A stretch of DNA of 64,000 bases from an uncultured Porphyromonadaceae bacterium (GTDB taxonomy: Bacteria > Bacteroidota > Bacteroidia > Bacteroidales > Muribaculaceae), in contig CALAVE010000092.1 in NCBI GenBank assembly GCA_937892215.1, forward strand, positions 15,952 through 79,951, written 5' to 3'. The notes below the pieces were generated by a model. It had not been told where the DNA came from and searched no databases. It saw only the letters and a program-made list of their open reading frames with translations. Positions 1-8,198 of this stretch are shown here, piece after piece. Made by a program: the position numbers and the translations under genes. Position 1 is the stretch's first letter; the number at the start of each line of letters is the position of its first letter.

Positions 1-208
1 CTTCCTTAGCGTTCTCGAAGCCCGGTGCAGCGGGTCGGAACATGGCCACGTTGCCCACCTGGTCCACCTTGTACTGGAGGTTGTTTCTCTTGGCGAAATC
101 CACGAGCCAAGCGCGGATTTTGTCGAGGTTGCCCGAGGGGCGAGGAACCTGAGTGATTTCGTGGAAAATTTCCCACACACGAGTCGGTTTAAGATCTTTA
201 ATAGTCAT
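1..208 (-). CDS. pepD: Aminoacyl-histidine dipeptidase (PepD), N-terminal part
   Basis: This is the first 69 codons of a cytosolic M20-family Xaa-His dipeptidase, which cleaves beta-Ala-His and other dipeptides using a two-metal centre. The visible residues begin MTIKDLKPTRVWEIFHEIT and continue with QVPRPSGNLDKIRAWL and NLQYKVDQVGNVAMFRP, the typical PepD opening before the first metal-binding histidine. The gene runs off the left edge, so the metal ligands cannot be seen. The start is the ATG whose complement lies at 206-208, the first methionine of the block. It diverges from the small membrane protein gene at 386. The family call is confident and the exact specificity is not. Confidence 0.85.
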   Translation of the reverse strand, partial: MTIKDLKPTRVWEIFHEITQVPRPSGNLDKIRAWLVDFAKRNNLQYKVDQVGNVAMFRPAAPGFENAKE

Positions 209-343
209 AATGGAATAAAATTATGTTGTTAATAAAATGTTATAAATCACAAGTAGGGCAAAAAAAAGTTAAAAACTGCCTAATGTTGGTGTAAAGATAC
301 AAAATATTTTTGAAATGAACGTGAAAATATTGCAAACGTTTTC

Positions 344-351
344 TATCTTTG
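344..351 (+). promoter_or_regulatory. -7 element TATCTTTG of the small-protein/OmpH unit
   Basis: TATCTTTG fits the Bacteroidetes -7 consensus TAnnTTTG. No good TTTG box sits 19-20 bases upstream, so this is half a promoter by sequence. Transcription from here would begin near 358, which leaves the TTG at 386 as the first possible start codon of the downstream small gene. Confidence 0.5.
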
Positions 352-385
352 CACGAAACTTGAGAAAAAGACAAGTAAAACAAGG

Positions 386-559
386 TTGGCTACACAGATA
401 TTAATAGTGATATTGCTGGTGGGCGTGGCAGTGGCCCTGCTGGGTGTGAAGGTGTTCTTCGTGAAAGGCGGAAGATTTCCCAACACCCACATCCACGGAA
501 ATCCTGAGATGCGCAAGCGCGGTATCACGTGTGCCAAAGATGAAGAATTTTATAAGTAA
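386..559 (+). CDS. Small conserved single-span membrane protein with TTG start
   Basis: A 57-residue protein with one hydrophobic segment at about residues 4-22 (ILIVILLVGVAVALLGVKVF), then a polar tail containing GGRFPNTHIHGNPEMRKRGI and CAKDEEFYK. From memory, the tail pattern of FPNTH, G-N, then R-x-RGI/C resembles a small Bacteroidales protein family of unknown function. No in-frame ATG exists between the predicted transcription start near 358 and the hydrophobic segment, so TTG at 386 is the likely start. It lies 20 bases upstream of the OmpH-like gene and is probably cotranscribed. The function is unknown; a small inner-membrane accessory protein is the most that can be inferred. Confidence 0.65.
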   Translation: MATQILIVILLVGVAVALLGVKVFFVKGGRFPNTHIHGNPEMRKRGITCAKDEEFYK

Positions 560-579
560 AAACTATTATTAGAAGACAA

Positions 580-1173
580 ATGAACCGTAAGAAAATTATG
601 CTTGGTGTAATGGCCGTGGCGATGCTGTCGCTGGTTACATCGTGCAATCAGAAGCCTGAGAAGAAAGCTGCAGTGAGTGCAACCCCGAAGTCGGCAACCG
701 AACAGTTAGTGATACGCTACGTGGACGAGGACTCGCTCATGGCAAACTACAATCTGGCAAAGGACATCAACGAGGCGATGCTTCGTCGTCAGAACCAGTA
801 TGATGCCGCCCAGCAGCAGCGCGGCGACCAGATAAACCGCTTTGCCGCCACGATGGAGCAGAAGTACAAGAACAACGGTTATCTGGACGAGGCAAGCTTC
901 AACGCCGACCAGGCCAAGTTGCAGAAGATGCAGAACGACGCCCAGAAGTATATGGCCGGACTGCAGCAGAGCATCCAGAACGAGGTGGCGCAGAACACGC
1001 AGCAACTGACCGACTCCATCACCAACTTTATGACCGAGTATGCCAAGCAGCGCGGCTACTCGATGATAGTGCGCAAGCCCGCCACATTCTACATAGATCC
1101 GGCGCTGGACGTGACCGACGACGTGATAAAAGGGCTTAACAAGCGCTACAACAAGGTGGAAGCCAAGAAATGA
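580..1173 (+). CDS. OmpH/Skp-like lipoprotein
   Basis: A 197-residue lipoprotein precursor. The signal peptide ends in the lipobox LVTSC at about residues 18-22. The mature part has the Skp/OmpH plan: a short beta strand (VIRYVDEDSLM), then a long charged and Gln-rich alpha-helical coiled-coil arm (about residues 60-145), then a returning strand segment (YSMIVRKPATFYIDP). Skp-family proteins are periplasmic chaperones for outer-membrane proteins. Bacteroidales carry several paralogues, and this lipid-anchored one is variant enough that its client range is unknown. A rho-independent terminator follows 30 bases downstream, so with the upstream small gene it forms a two-gene unit. Confidence 0.8.
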   Translation: MNRKKIMLGVMAVAMLSLVTSCNQKPEKKAAVSATPKSATEQLVIRYVDEDSLMANYNLAKDINEAMLRRQNQYDAAQQQRGDQINRFAATMEQKYKNNGYLDEASFNADQAKLQKMQNDAQKYMAGLQQSIQNEVAQNTQQLTDSITNFMTEYAKQRGYSMIVRKPATFYIDPALDVTDDVIKGLNKRYNKVEAKK

Positions 1174-1202
1174 GAATAACAGAAGAAGAATGATACAGAA
1201 AG

Positions 1203-1240
1203 TCGCTGCACCTTGTGAGGCACGGGTGCGGCGATTTTTT
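1203..1240 (+). terminator. Rho-independent terminator after the OmpH-like gene
   Basis: A 10-bp stem (TCGCTGCACC paired with GGTGCGGCGA, one T-G wobble) is followed directly by six T. It ends the small-protein/OmpH unit. It also argues against any hflX start upstream of 1278, because such a start would lie inside the terminator. Confidence 0.8.
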
Positions 1241-1277
1241 GAATAAGCAGAAAGATAACGAAAAGGCGGCAGAGACA

Positions 1278-2504
1278 ATGGGACTGATAGATGACAGCAA
1301 GCGAGTGAGCCTGACCGAAGAAGAAAAGGCGGTGCTGGTGGGCCTGATAACACCAGAGCAGGGCGAGAGCAAGGCCAAGGAATACCTGGACGAGCTGGAA
1401 TTCCTGGCTGAGACGGCCGGAGCTGAGACCGTGAAGCGATTCACACAGCGGTGCGATGTTCCGAACCGCGCCACGTTTGTGGGCAAAGGCAAGTTGGAGG
1501 AGATTGCGGCCTACGTGAAAGACAGCGACGTGAGTCTGGTGATATTCGACGACGACCTGACCCCGAAGCAACTGGGCAACATAGAGAAAGAGGTTAAGGT
1601 GAAAGTGCTGGACCGAACAAGCCTGATACTGGACATCTTCGCCAAGCGCGCTCAGACCGCCAACGCCAAGATGCAGGTGGAACTGGCTCAATACCAGTAC
1701 TTGCTGCCGCGCCTGACCGGAATGTGGACGCACTTGGAGCGCCAGCGAGGCGGAATAGGAATGCGCGGTCCCGGCGAGGAGCAGATAGAGACCGACCGAC
1801 GGATAGTGAAGTCGAAGATAACGCTGCTGAAGCAGAAACTGGCGCAGTACGACAAGCAGAAAGTGATACAGCGCAAGAACCGCGGCAAGCTCACGCGTAT
1901 AGCACTTGTGGGCTACACCAACGTGGGGAAATCCACGCTGATGAACGTGCTGAGCAAGAGCGACGTGTTTGCGGAGAACAAGCTGTTCGCCACGCTCGAC
2001 ACAACAGTGCGCAAGGTGGTGATAGAGAACCTGCCGTTTCTGTTGACCGACACCGTGGGTTTTATCCGTAAGCTGCCCACACACTTGGTGGAGTCGTTCA
2101 AGACCACGCTTGACGAGGTGCGTGACAGCGACATTATGGTTCATGTGGTGGACGTGTCGCATCCGCAGTTTGAGGAGCAGGTGGAAGTGGTGAACAGGAC
2201 GCTTCAAGATGTGTGCGGCGCTGGTGGCAAGGAGATGGTGATGGTGTTCAACAAGATAGACCAGTTCAGTTATGTGGAAAAAGATGCCGACGACCTGACC
2301 CCGCGCAGCCGTGAGAACGTGTCGCTTGAGGAGTTGCGCCAGACGTGGATGGCGCGGATGGGCGAGAACTGCGTGTTTATCTCGGCCAAGAACCGCGAGA
2401 ACATAGAGGAGTTGAAGCAGATACTCTATGCCAAGGCGAAGGAGATACACTCACAGCGATTCCCTTATAACGACTACCTCTACGAGAAGTACGAGGAAGA
2501 GTGA
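1278..2504 (+). CDS. hflX: Ribosome-associated GTPase HflX
   Basis: A 408-residue GTPase that binds the 50S subunit and is known in other bacteria to split stalled or hibernating ribosomes. The N-terminal HflX domain includes RATFVGKGKLEEI and IFDDDLTPKQLGN. A helical linker containing GPGEEQIETDRR precedes the G domain. The P-loop GYTNVGKST starts at about residue 212, the G3 motif is DTVGFIRKLP and the G4 motif is NKID. I chose the ATG at 1278 (MGLIDDSK) because the more upstream in-frame ATG at 1215 lies inside the preceding terminator hairpin. It seems to be transcribed alone. Confidence 0.93.
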   Translation: MGLIDDSKRVSLTEEEKAVLVGLITPEQGESKAKEYLDELEFLAETAGAETVKRFTQRCDVPNRATFVGKGKLEEIAAYVKDSDVSLVIFDDDLTPKQLGNIEKEVKVKVLDRTSLILDIFAKRAQTANAKMQVELAQYQYLLPRLTGMWTHLERQRGGIGMRGPGEEQIETDRRIVKSKITLLKQKLAQYDKQKVIQRKNRGKLTRIALVGYTNVGKSTLMNVLSKSDVFAENKLFATLDTTVRKVVIENLPFLLTDTVGFIRKLPTHLVESFKTTLDEVRDSDIMVHVVDVSHPQFEEQVEVVNRTLQDVCGAGGKEMVMVFNKIDQFSYVEKDADDLTPRSRENVSLEELRQTWMARMGENCVFISAKNRENIEELKQILYAKAKEIHSQRFPYNDYLYEKYEEE

Positions 2505-2797
2505 GGTGAACAGTTACTGTAGGGTGGGATAAGGTGAAAAAGGGTTAAATTATTTATGCTAACAAATTGAAAGTTTCATTTTGCTATTGTTAATGGTGAA
2601 ATTGGTGCTTTGAATTGGTAAATTTGTTGCAATATGAGTCATTTTGTCAGAGAATTTGTATATATTGCCATAATTTCATAAAAATGCATTTTTGGAATTT
2701 ATTAATTATTATAATTTTTAACCGCGAAAAGTGATAAAAAGTTAGTGAAAAAGAGTGTTTTTTAGCATAAAAATTATGTAAAAAGAAAAAAAGTGTG

Positions 2798-2805
2798 TAA
2801 ATTTG
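2798..2805 (+). promoter_or_regulatory. Candidate -7 element of the susC operon
   Basis: TAAATTTG matches TAnnTTTG. No clear TTTG lies 19-20 bases upstream, so the promoter could depend on a regulator or be elsewhere. It predicts transcription starting around 2812 and a leader of about 240 bases. Confidence 0.35.
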
Positions 2806-2974
2806 CGGTCAAATTTATATTTAGTTAAGAAACTGCGAAAGGGAAAAGAATGTTCCTGAGAGGCTTTAGCCGCGCTGCAAATGAGATGAGAACGAGAGAG
2901 AGGCGCGGAGGAAGTTTTGGGGGTTTTACGACTATATATAAATAATGTGTTAAGAAAAAAGGTGCATTCCGTGC

Positions 2975-2993
2975 TTGCTCCGAGGCGGAGCAA
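2975..2993 (+). promoter_or_regulatory. Perfect hairpin in the susC leader
   Basis: TTGCTCCG and CGGAGCAA form a perfect 8-bp stem around a 3-base loop, 57 bases before the susC ATG. There is no T-run, so it is not a simple terminator. It may affect stability or translation of the leader, but nothing in the sequence shows which. Confidence 0.4.
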
Positions 2994-3050
2994 CTGCTGA
3001 TTGCAAATGGGAGAAAATAAAAAAAATAAAACACTAAATAGACAGAGCTT

Positions 3051-6000
3051 ATGAGAATTAAGAAGTTACTATTGCTCTTGGCGATTACGCTATGTACGGC
3101 TGTTGCGTCGGCTCAGATTCGCGTGACAGGTGTAGTAGTGGACAAGGACAATGAGCCCCTTATCGGCGCTACGGTTACTGAGAAAGGGCGGACCGGCAAC
3201 GGAACGGCGACCGACCTTGACGGCCGCTTCACGCTGACAGTTCAGTCGAAGAAATCGAAGATATTGGTTGCTTCGATAGGCTACAAGCAGCAGGAAGTGG
3301 GTGTTAGCGACGGAGAGATGAAGATCACGCTTGATGATGATTCACAAGTGCTGAGCGAAGTGGTTGTAACCGGTATGGCCAAGGTGGACAAGCGATTGTT
3401 CACCGGAGCTACGCAGAAAGTGGACGCATCGAAAGCCAAGCTTGACGGAGTGGCCGACGTGAGCCGTGCCCTTGAAGGCCGTGCTGCCGGTGTGTCGGTT
3501 CAGAACGTGACCGGAACCTTCGGTACAGCGCCCAAGATACGAGTTCGTGGAGCGACGTCGATTTACGGAAGTTCCCGTCCGTTGTGGGTTGTTGACGGCG
3601 TGATTCTGGAGGACAACGTGGAGATAGACGCCGACGACCTGAGTAGCGGTGACGCTGTGACCCTGATTTCGAGCGCCATAGCCGGCCTTAACGCTGACGA
3701 CATAGAGTCGTTCCAGATTCTGAAGGACGGTAGTGCAACGTCGATTTATGGAGCCAAGGCAATGGCCGGTGTGATTGTGGTGACTACCAAGAGCGGTAGG
3801 GCCGGACACACATCGATTAACTATACCGGTGAGTTCACCTATCGTATGAAGCCCAATTACAGGAACTTCAACATCAGCAACTCACAGGAGCAGATGGGAA
3901 TCTACAAGGAGATGGAGAGTAAGGGCTGGCTGGAGTTCGCGTCGCTGGTTAACGCGAGCAACACCGGTATCTATGGGCATATGTACAATCTGATTAACAG
4001 TTATCAGAACGGCACTTACGGCCTTGCCAACACCACCGCGGCCCGAAACTCATATCTGCGTGAAGCCGAGTTCCGCAACACCGACTGGTTTGACCTGCTG
4101 TTCAACAACAACATCATGCAGAACCACGCGGTGAGCGTGTCGGGTGGAACCGACAAGGGTAACTTCTACACGTCGATTTCTCTGATGAACGACCCTGGAT
4201 GGTACAAGTCGAGCAGCGTGGAGCGTTACACATTCAACGCCAACGCCAACTATAACCTGACCGACAAGATTCGCGTGAAGATACTTACGAGCGACAGCTA
4301 CCGTAAGCAGAAGGCACCAGGAACGCTGAGCCAGAGTACCGACGTGGTGAATATGGAGGTGAACCGCTCATTTGACATCAACCCGTACAGTTACGCGCTG
4401 AACACATCGCGTACGCTGGACCCGAACACATACTACAAGAGAAACTACAGTTCGTTCAACATCTTCAATGAGCTTGAGCAGAACTACATAGACATAGCAG
4501 TGACCGACCTCAAGTTCCAGGGCGAACTTAACATCCGTCCGGTATCGGGGCTGGAAATCAACCTGCTGGGCGCATATCGTACGAGTTCCAGTGAGCAGAA
4601 CCACTATGTGAAGGAAGGAGCAAATCAGGCGCTTGCTTATCGTGCCGGTATCGACCCTGAGGATGCGACGGTGCGCAGCAGCAACCGTTACCTCTACACT
4701 GACCCTGACGTGCCCAACGCACTTCCTGAGACGGTGCTTCCGAAGGGCGGTTTCTGGTTCCACACCCTCTACAAGGTGTCGCAGTATGACTTCCGCGGAA
4801 CGGCTCAATATCAGAAGACCTTCGGTCACGACCACATTTTCTATATAATGGGAGCGATGGAGGCAAGTAAGGTGGACCGTATGGCCGAGACGTTCAATGC
4901 CTACGGAATCATCTACGGCCAGGGTAACCTGCCGTTTGCCAACTACAAGATGTTCAAGCAGATGGAGGAGGAGAACGGAGACTACTACAGCATGAGTCCG
5001 ACATATTCGCGCAACCTGGCTTACATAGGGACATCGAGCTATAGTTATGCCGGCCGTTACATTGTGAACGGAACTATCCGCTACGAGGGCTCGAACAAGA
5101 TGGGTAAGAGCCGTCAGAGCCGCTGGCTGCCTACGTGGAACGTGTCGGGTGCGTGGAACGCGCACGAGGAGCCATTCTTCAAAAGATGGAAGGGAAGCCG
5201 GCACGCGTTCACATACGCCAAGATACGCGCCAGTTACTCGCTTACCGCCGAGAGCGGCCCGAGCAGCGTGAGCAACGCAAATGCCATCTATCAGCCCGAC
5301 AAGCCATGGCGATTGGAGACAGAGACGAAGGAAACCGGACTGTCGCTGGTGTCGCTGGCCAATTCGGAGTTGACCTACGAGAAGAAGCACGAGCTTGACA
5401 TCGGTGTTGACCTGGGATTCTTAGGCAACCGCATCAATCTGGTGTTCGACTGGTACAAGCGAAACAACTTCGACCTTATCGGTCACGTATATACACAGGG
5501 TATAGGCGGTGTGACAGAGAAGTACGCCAATGTGGCCGAGATGGCATCGCACGGTGTGGAGTTCACCCTGTCCACCAAGAACATAGAGACCAAGAACTTC
5601 ACATGGACGAGCGACCTTACGTTTGCCTTCGCGAAGAACAAGATTACGAAACTGGTGACCCGTTCGCGCGTGAGCGACCTGGTACCCGGTCAGGGATACG
5701 CAAAGCAGGGTTACCCTGTACGTGCCCTGTTCTCGATACCGTTTGTGGGTCTGAACTCAGAAGGACTTCCTCTGGTGATTGATCCAGACGGCAACGTGAC
5801 CACAGGTTCAAGTTTCTTCCAGGAGCGTGACAAGCTCGACTTCCTGAAGTATGAAGGACCGGTTGACCCGCTGTACACCGGAGGATTCAACAATGCCTTC
5901 TCGTGGAAGGGTCTGCACCTGAACGTGTTCATGACCTATTCGTTTGGCAACAAGTTGCGTCTGGATCCTGTGTTCTCGGCATCCTACAGCGACCTTACGG

Positions 6001-6383
6001 CCCATCCGAAGGAGTTCAAGAACCGCTGGGTAATCCCCGGAGACGAGGCCTACACCGACATTCCGGTGATACTGCCTTATCGCCAGTACTACGACAATCG
6101 CGACGTTCGCTACGGTTACAGTTCGTACAACTACAGTACGGCACGCGTGGCAAAGGGCGACTTCATCAGGCTGAAAGAGATATCGCTGGTGTATGACCTG
6201 CCGGAGAGTTTCATCCGTCACCTGAAGCTGAATAGTGCATCGGTTAAGTTCGCGGCGACTAACATCGGGCTGCTTTATGCCGACAGCAAACTGAACGGAC
6301 AAGACCCCGAGTTCTTCAACAGTGGAGGTGTGGCATCGCCTAACCCGCGTCAGTTCACATTCACATTGCGTTTTGGGCTTTAA
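3051..6383 (+). CDS. SusC/RagA-family TonB-dependent outer-membrane transporter
   Basis: An 1110-residue outer-membrane import channel. The signal peptide spans about residues 1-21. A carboxypeptidase-regulatory-like domain follows (about 22-95: IRVTGVVVDKDNEPLIGATV, then ATDLDGRFTL), then a TonB-box/plug region (LSEVVVTGM, VSRALEGRAAGVSV, IRVRGATSIYG, SIYGAKAMAGVIVVTTKSG) and the beta barrel ending in FTFTLRFGL. SusC proteins pair with a SusD lipoprotein and import oligosaccharides or peptides with TonB energy. SusD follows 48 bases downstream. The metallohydrolase and DUF4302 neighbours suggest a peptide or protein-derived substrate rather than a glycan, since no glycoside hydrolase, sensor or sigma factor is nearby. 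That substrate assignment is inference. Confidence 0.92.
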   Translation: MRIKKLLLLLAITLCTAVASAQIRVTGVVVDKDNEPLIGATVTEKGRTGNGTATDLDGRFTLTVQSKKSKILVASIGYKQQEVGVSDGEMKITLDDDSQVLSEVVVTGMAKVDKRLFTGATQKVDASKAKLDGVADVSRALEGRAAGVSVQNVTGTFGTAPKIRVRGATSIYGSSRPLWVVDGVILEDNVEIDADDLSSGDAVTLISSAIAGLNADDIESFQILKDGSATSIYGAKAMAGVIVVTTKSGRAGHTSINYTGEFTYRMKPNYRNFNISNSQEQMGIYKEMESKGWLEFASLVNASNTGIYGHMYNLINSYQNGTYGLANTTAARNSYLREAEFRNTDWFDLLFNNNIMQNHAVSVSGGTDKGNFYTSISLMNDPGWYKSSSVERYTFNANANYNLTDKIRVKILTSDSYRKQKAPGTLSQSTDVVNMEVNRSFDINPYSYALNTSRTLDPNTYYKRNYSSFNIFNELEQNYIDIAVTDLKFQGELNIRPVSGLEINLLGAYRTSSSEQNHYVKEGANQALAYRAGIDPEDATVRSSNRYLYTDPDVPNALPETVLPKGGFWFHTLYKVSQYDFRGTAQYQKTFGHDHIFYIMGAMEASKVDRMAETFNAYGIIYGQGNLPFANYKMFKQMEEENGDYYSMSPTYSRNLAYIGTSSYSYAGRYIVNGTIRYEGSNKMGKSRQSRWLPTWNVSGAWNAHEEPFFKRWKGSRHAFTYAKIRASYSLTAESGPSSVSNANAIYQPDKPWRLETETKETGLSLVSLANSELTYEKKHELDIGVDLGFLGNRINLVFDWYKRNNFDLIGHVYTQGIGGVTEKYANVAEMASHGVEFTLSTKNIETKNFTWTSDLTFAFAKNKITKLVTRSRVSDLVPGQGYAKQGYPVRALFSIPFVGLNSEGLPLVIDPDGNVTTGSSFFQERDKLDFLKYEGPVDPLYTGGFNNAFSWKGLHLNVFMTYSFGNKLRLDPVFSASYSDLTAHPKEFKNRWVIPGDEAYTDIPVILPYRQYYDNRDVRYGYSSYNYSTARVAKGDFIRLKEISLVYDLPESFIRHLKLNSASVKFAATNIGLLYADSKLNGQDPEFFNSGGVASPNPRQFTFTLRFGL

Positions 6384-6431
6384 TCGAGAGAGAACAAAAA
6401 GGTGTAAAGAAACCAATTAAACGAAACGGAT

Positions 6432-8162
6432 ATGAAAATAAGATATATAGCAATAGTACTGGGGCTTGCAGCGATGACACTGACATCGTGCAAAGATTTC
6501 CTTGACAAGGCCCCTGACTCGCGAGTGGACTTGGTGACTCCGGCAGACGTGAAAGGCCTGTTGCTGGGTGCCTACACCCCCTACAATTATGCGATTGTGG
6601 GCGAGTTCTCGAGCGACAACGTGATAGACCTGAACGCTCCACGTGAGGGTGCGCTTCGTTTCAGTCTGTCGCCGTACGATGAAGTGGACCGCGAGATATT
6701 CAATTTTGAGGATGTTAAGACCGGAACGGGCAGTGACTCACCGAGTGAGGTGTGGGAAGGCTGCTTCCGCGCGATAGCATACTGTAACGCAGCCCTGGAG
6801 CGCATCGCCGAGATAGAGGGCGGCGCATACAATATGACCGACGAAGAGGCTGTTCAGTTGTCGGCGTCGAAGGGCGAGGCACTGGTGTCGCGTGCGTATC
6901 ACTATTTCATTCTGGCTCAGGTGTTCTGTATGCCATATCGTGGTCCGGAACTGAGCAAGGGCCTTCAGGGACTGCCATACGTGACTACTCCCGAGACCAC
7001 CGTGATGCCTCAGTACAACCGTGAGGACCTGGCTACGGTGTATGAGAAGATAGAGAAGGACCTTACCGCGGGTCTGCCCCTGATTAACGACGCCACATAC
7101 GAGGCACCGAAGTATCACTTCAACAAGAACGCCGCCAACGCGTTTGCGGCACGCTTCTACCTGTTCACACGTCAGTATGACAAGTCGCTGAAGTATGCAA
7201 ACGACGCACTGGCAAGCGGAGAATTGCTGAGCATGATGCCAGATATCTGGGCGCAGCAAGACTTCTATTACATCAGCGATATCAACCGCTACTACGTGAG
7301 CGTGGACCGTCCGGGCAACTTCATGCTTTTCGGAACATATTCCACAGCATGGCGTCGCTTCCTGGGCTACCGTTACGCTCCTAACGGCGACGGCCGTCGT
7401 GCGACGATACAAGGCCCCGGCCCGACGTGGAACGGATGCCGTTATATCAACAACACCACGCAGGAGACCTTCGCTATGCACCCCTGCTTCTTCAGCGTGT
7501 GCGGAAGCGCCGGTGACCAGCGTTACGGAAGCTACTTCGCCGGAACGTGCGGCGAGCAGTTCGAGTACACTGACAAGTTGGCCGGAATCGGTTATTGCCA
7601 CATGGTGCGTACCGAGTTCACGGCCGAAGAGACCCTTCTGTGCCGCGCCGAGGCAAAATTGTTCCTTGGCGACATAGACGGCGCGTTTGCCGACCTGAAC
7701 GTTTGGGACCAGGGTAGGCGTAACTACGCTGCGAGCGATGACCGAATGGTGGAATTCACCAAGGACCGCCTGATAAGCTTCTATCAGACCACTGACCCCG
7801 GTTACGGAATCGTGAAAGACATTCACGTTGATGAGGTTTGCCCGAGCGACAAGTATCAGGTGACTGCAGCGATACTGCCATACTTGCAGTGTGTGCAGCA
7901 CTTCCGCCGCATCAGCCTGGTTCACACCGGAATGCGCTGGTTCGATATCAAGCGTCTGGGTCTGAGCATCACACACCGCATAGCCACAACGAGCGACGGT
8001 CAGTACAAGGACGAAGTGCTTCAGACTCTGGATCCGCGCTACGCTATTCAGATACCGGATGAGGTTATCGCCGCCGGCTTTGAGCCTAACGACCGCGTAG
8101 CACCCACAGTGAGCGGCTCGGATGCAGTGATTAACACCAGCATATCGGCTTACTACAAGTGA
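6432..8162 (+). CDS. SusD/RagB-family nutrient-binding lipoprotein
   Basis: A 576-residue surface lipoprotein with lipobox LTSC at about residues 17-20, followed by KDFLDKAPDSRVDL, the usual SusD start. Alpha-helical TPR-like segments include EALVSRAYHYFILAQVFC and AANAFAARFYLF. The C-terminal part contains HTGMRWFDIKRLGL, a typical SusD pattern. It forms the lid and binding partner of the SusC channel encoded directly upstream and is surely cotranscribed with it. The ligand cannot be deduced. Sequence and length are ordinary for the family. Confidence 0.9.
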   Translation: MKIRYIAIVLGLAAMTLTSCKDFLDKAPDSRVDLVTPADVKGLLLGAYTPYNYAIVGEFSSDNVIDLNAPREGALRFSLSPYDEVDREIFNFEDVKTGTGSDSPSEVWEGCFRAIAYCNAALERIAEIEGGAYNMTDEEAVQLSASKGEALVSRAYHYFILAQVFCMPYRGPELSKGLQGLPYVTTPETTVMPQYNREDLATVYEKIEKDLTAGLPLINDATYEAPKYHFNKNAANAFAARFYLFTRQYDKSLKYANDALASGELLSMMPDIWAQQDFYYISDINRYYVSVDRPGNFMLFGTYSTAWRRFLGYRYAPNGDGRRATIQGPGPTWNGCRYINNTTQETFAMHPCFFSVCGSAGDQRYGSYFAGTCGEQFEYTDKLAGIGYCHMVRTEFTAEETLLCRAEAKLFLGDIDGAFADLNVWDQGRRNYAASDDRMVEFTKDRLISFYQTTDPGYGIVKDIHVDEVCPSDKYQVTAAILPYLQCVQHFRRISLVHTGMRWFDIKRLGLSITHRIATTSDGQYKDEVLQTLDPRYAIQIPDEVIAAGFEPNDRVAPTVSGSDAVINTSISAYYK

Positions 8163-8198
8163 TAAGAGAGATTACGAACAGAAAAAACGATTAAGACT

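Larger units (their letters stand above)
2505..3050. other. Long AT-rich intergenic region / SusC leader
   Basis: This 546-base stretch has no supported gene. It is very AT-rich up to about 2810, as expected for a promoter region. A -7-like box TAAATTTG lies at 2798-2805, without a convincing -33 box. The remaining 240 bases before the susC start include a perfect hairpin at 2975-2993 and would form a long 5' leader. Short minus-strand frames here show no recognisable protein. Confidence 0.6.

Noticed and set aside
1146..2450. Long frame antisense to hflX
   Set aside because: It mirrors hflX codon structure, shows a low-complexity His/Leu-rich peptide and no family similarity. The same holds for long antisense frames over 31832-33544 and 54285-55688.
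2975..2993. The susC leader hairpin as a riboswitch
   Set aside because: It is only an 8-bp stem with no conserved aptamer core around it; kept as a plain hairpin.
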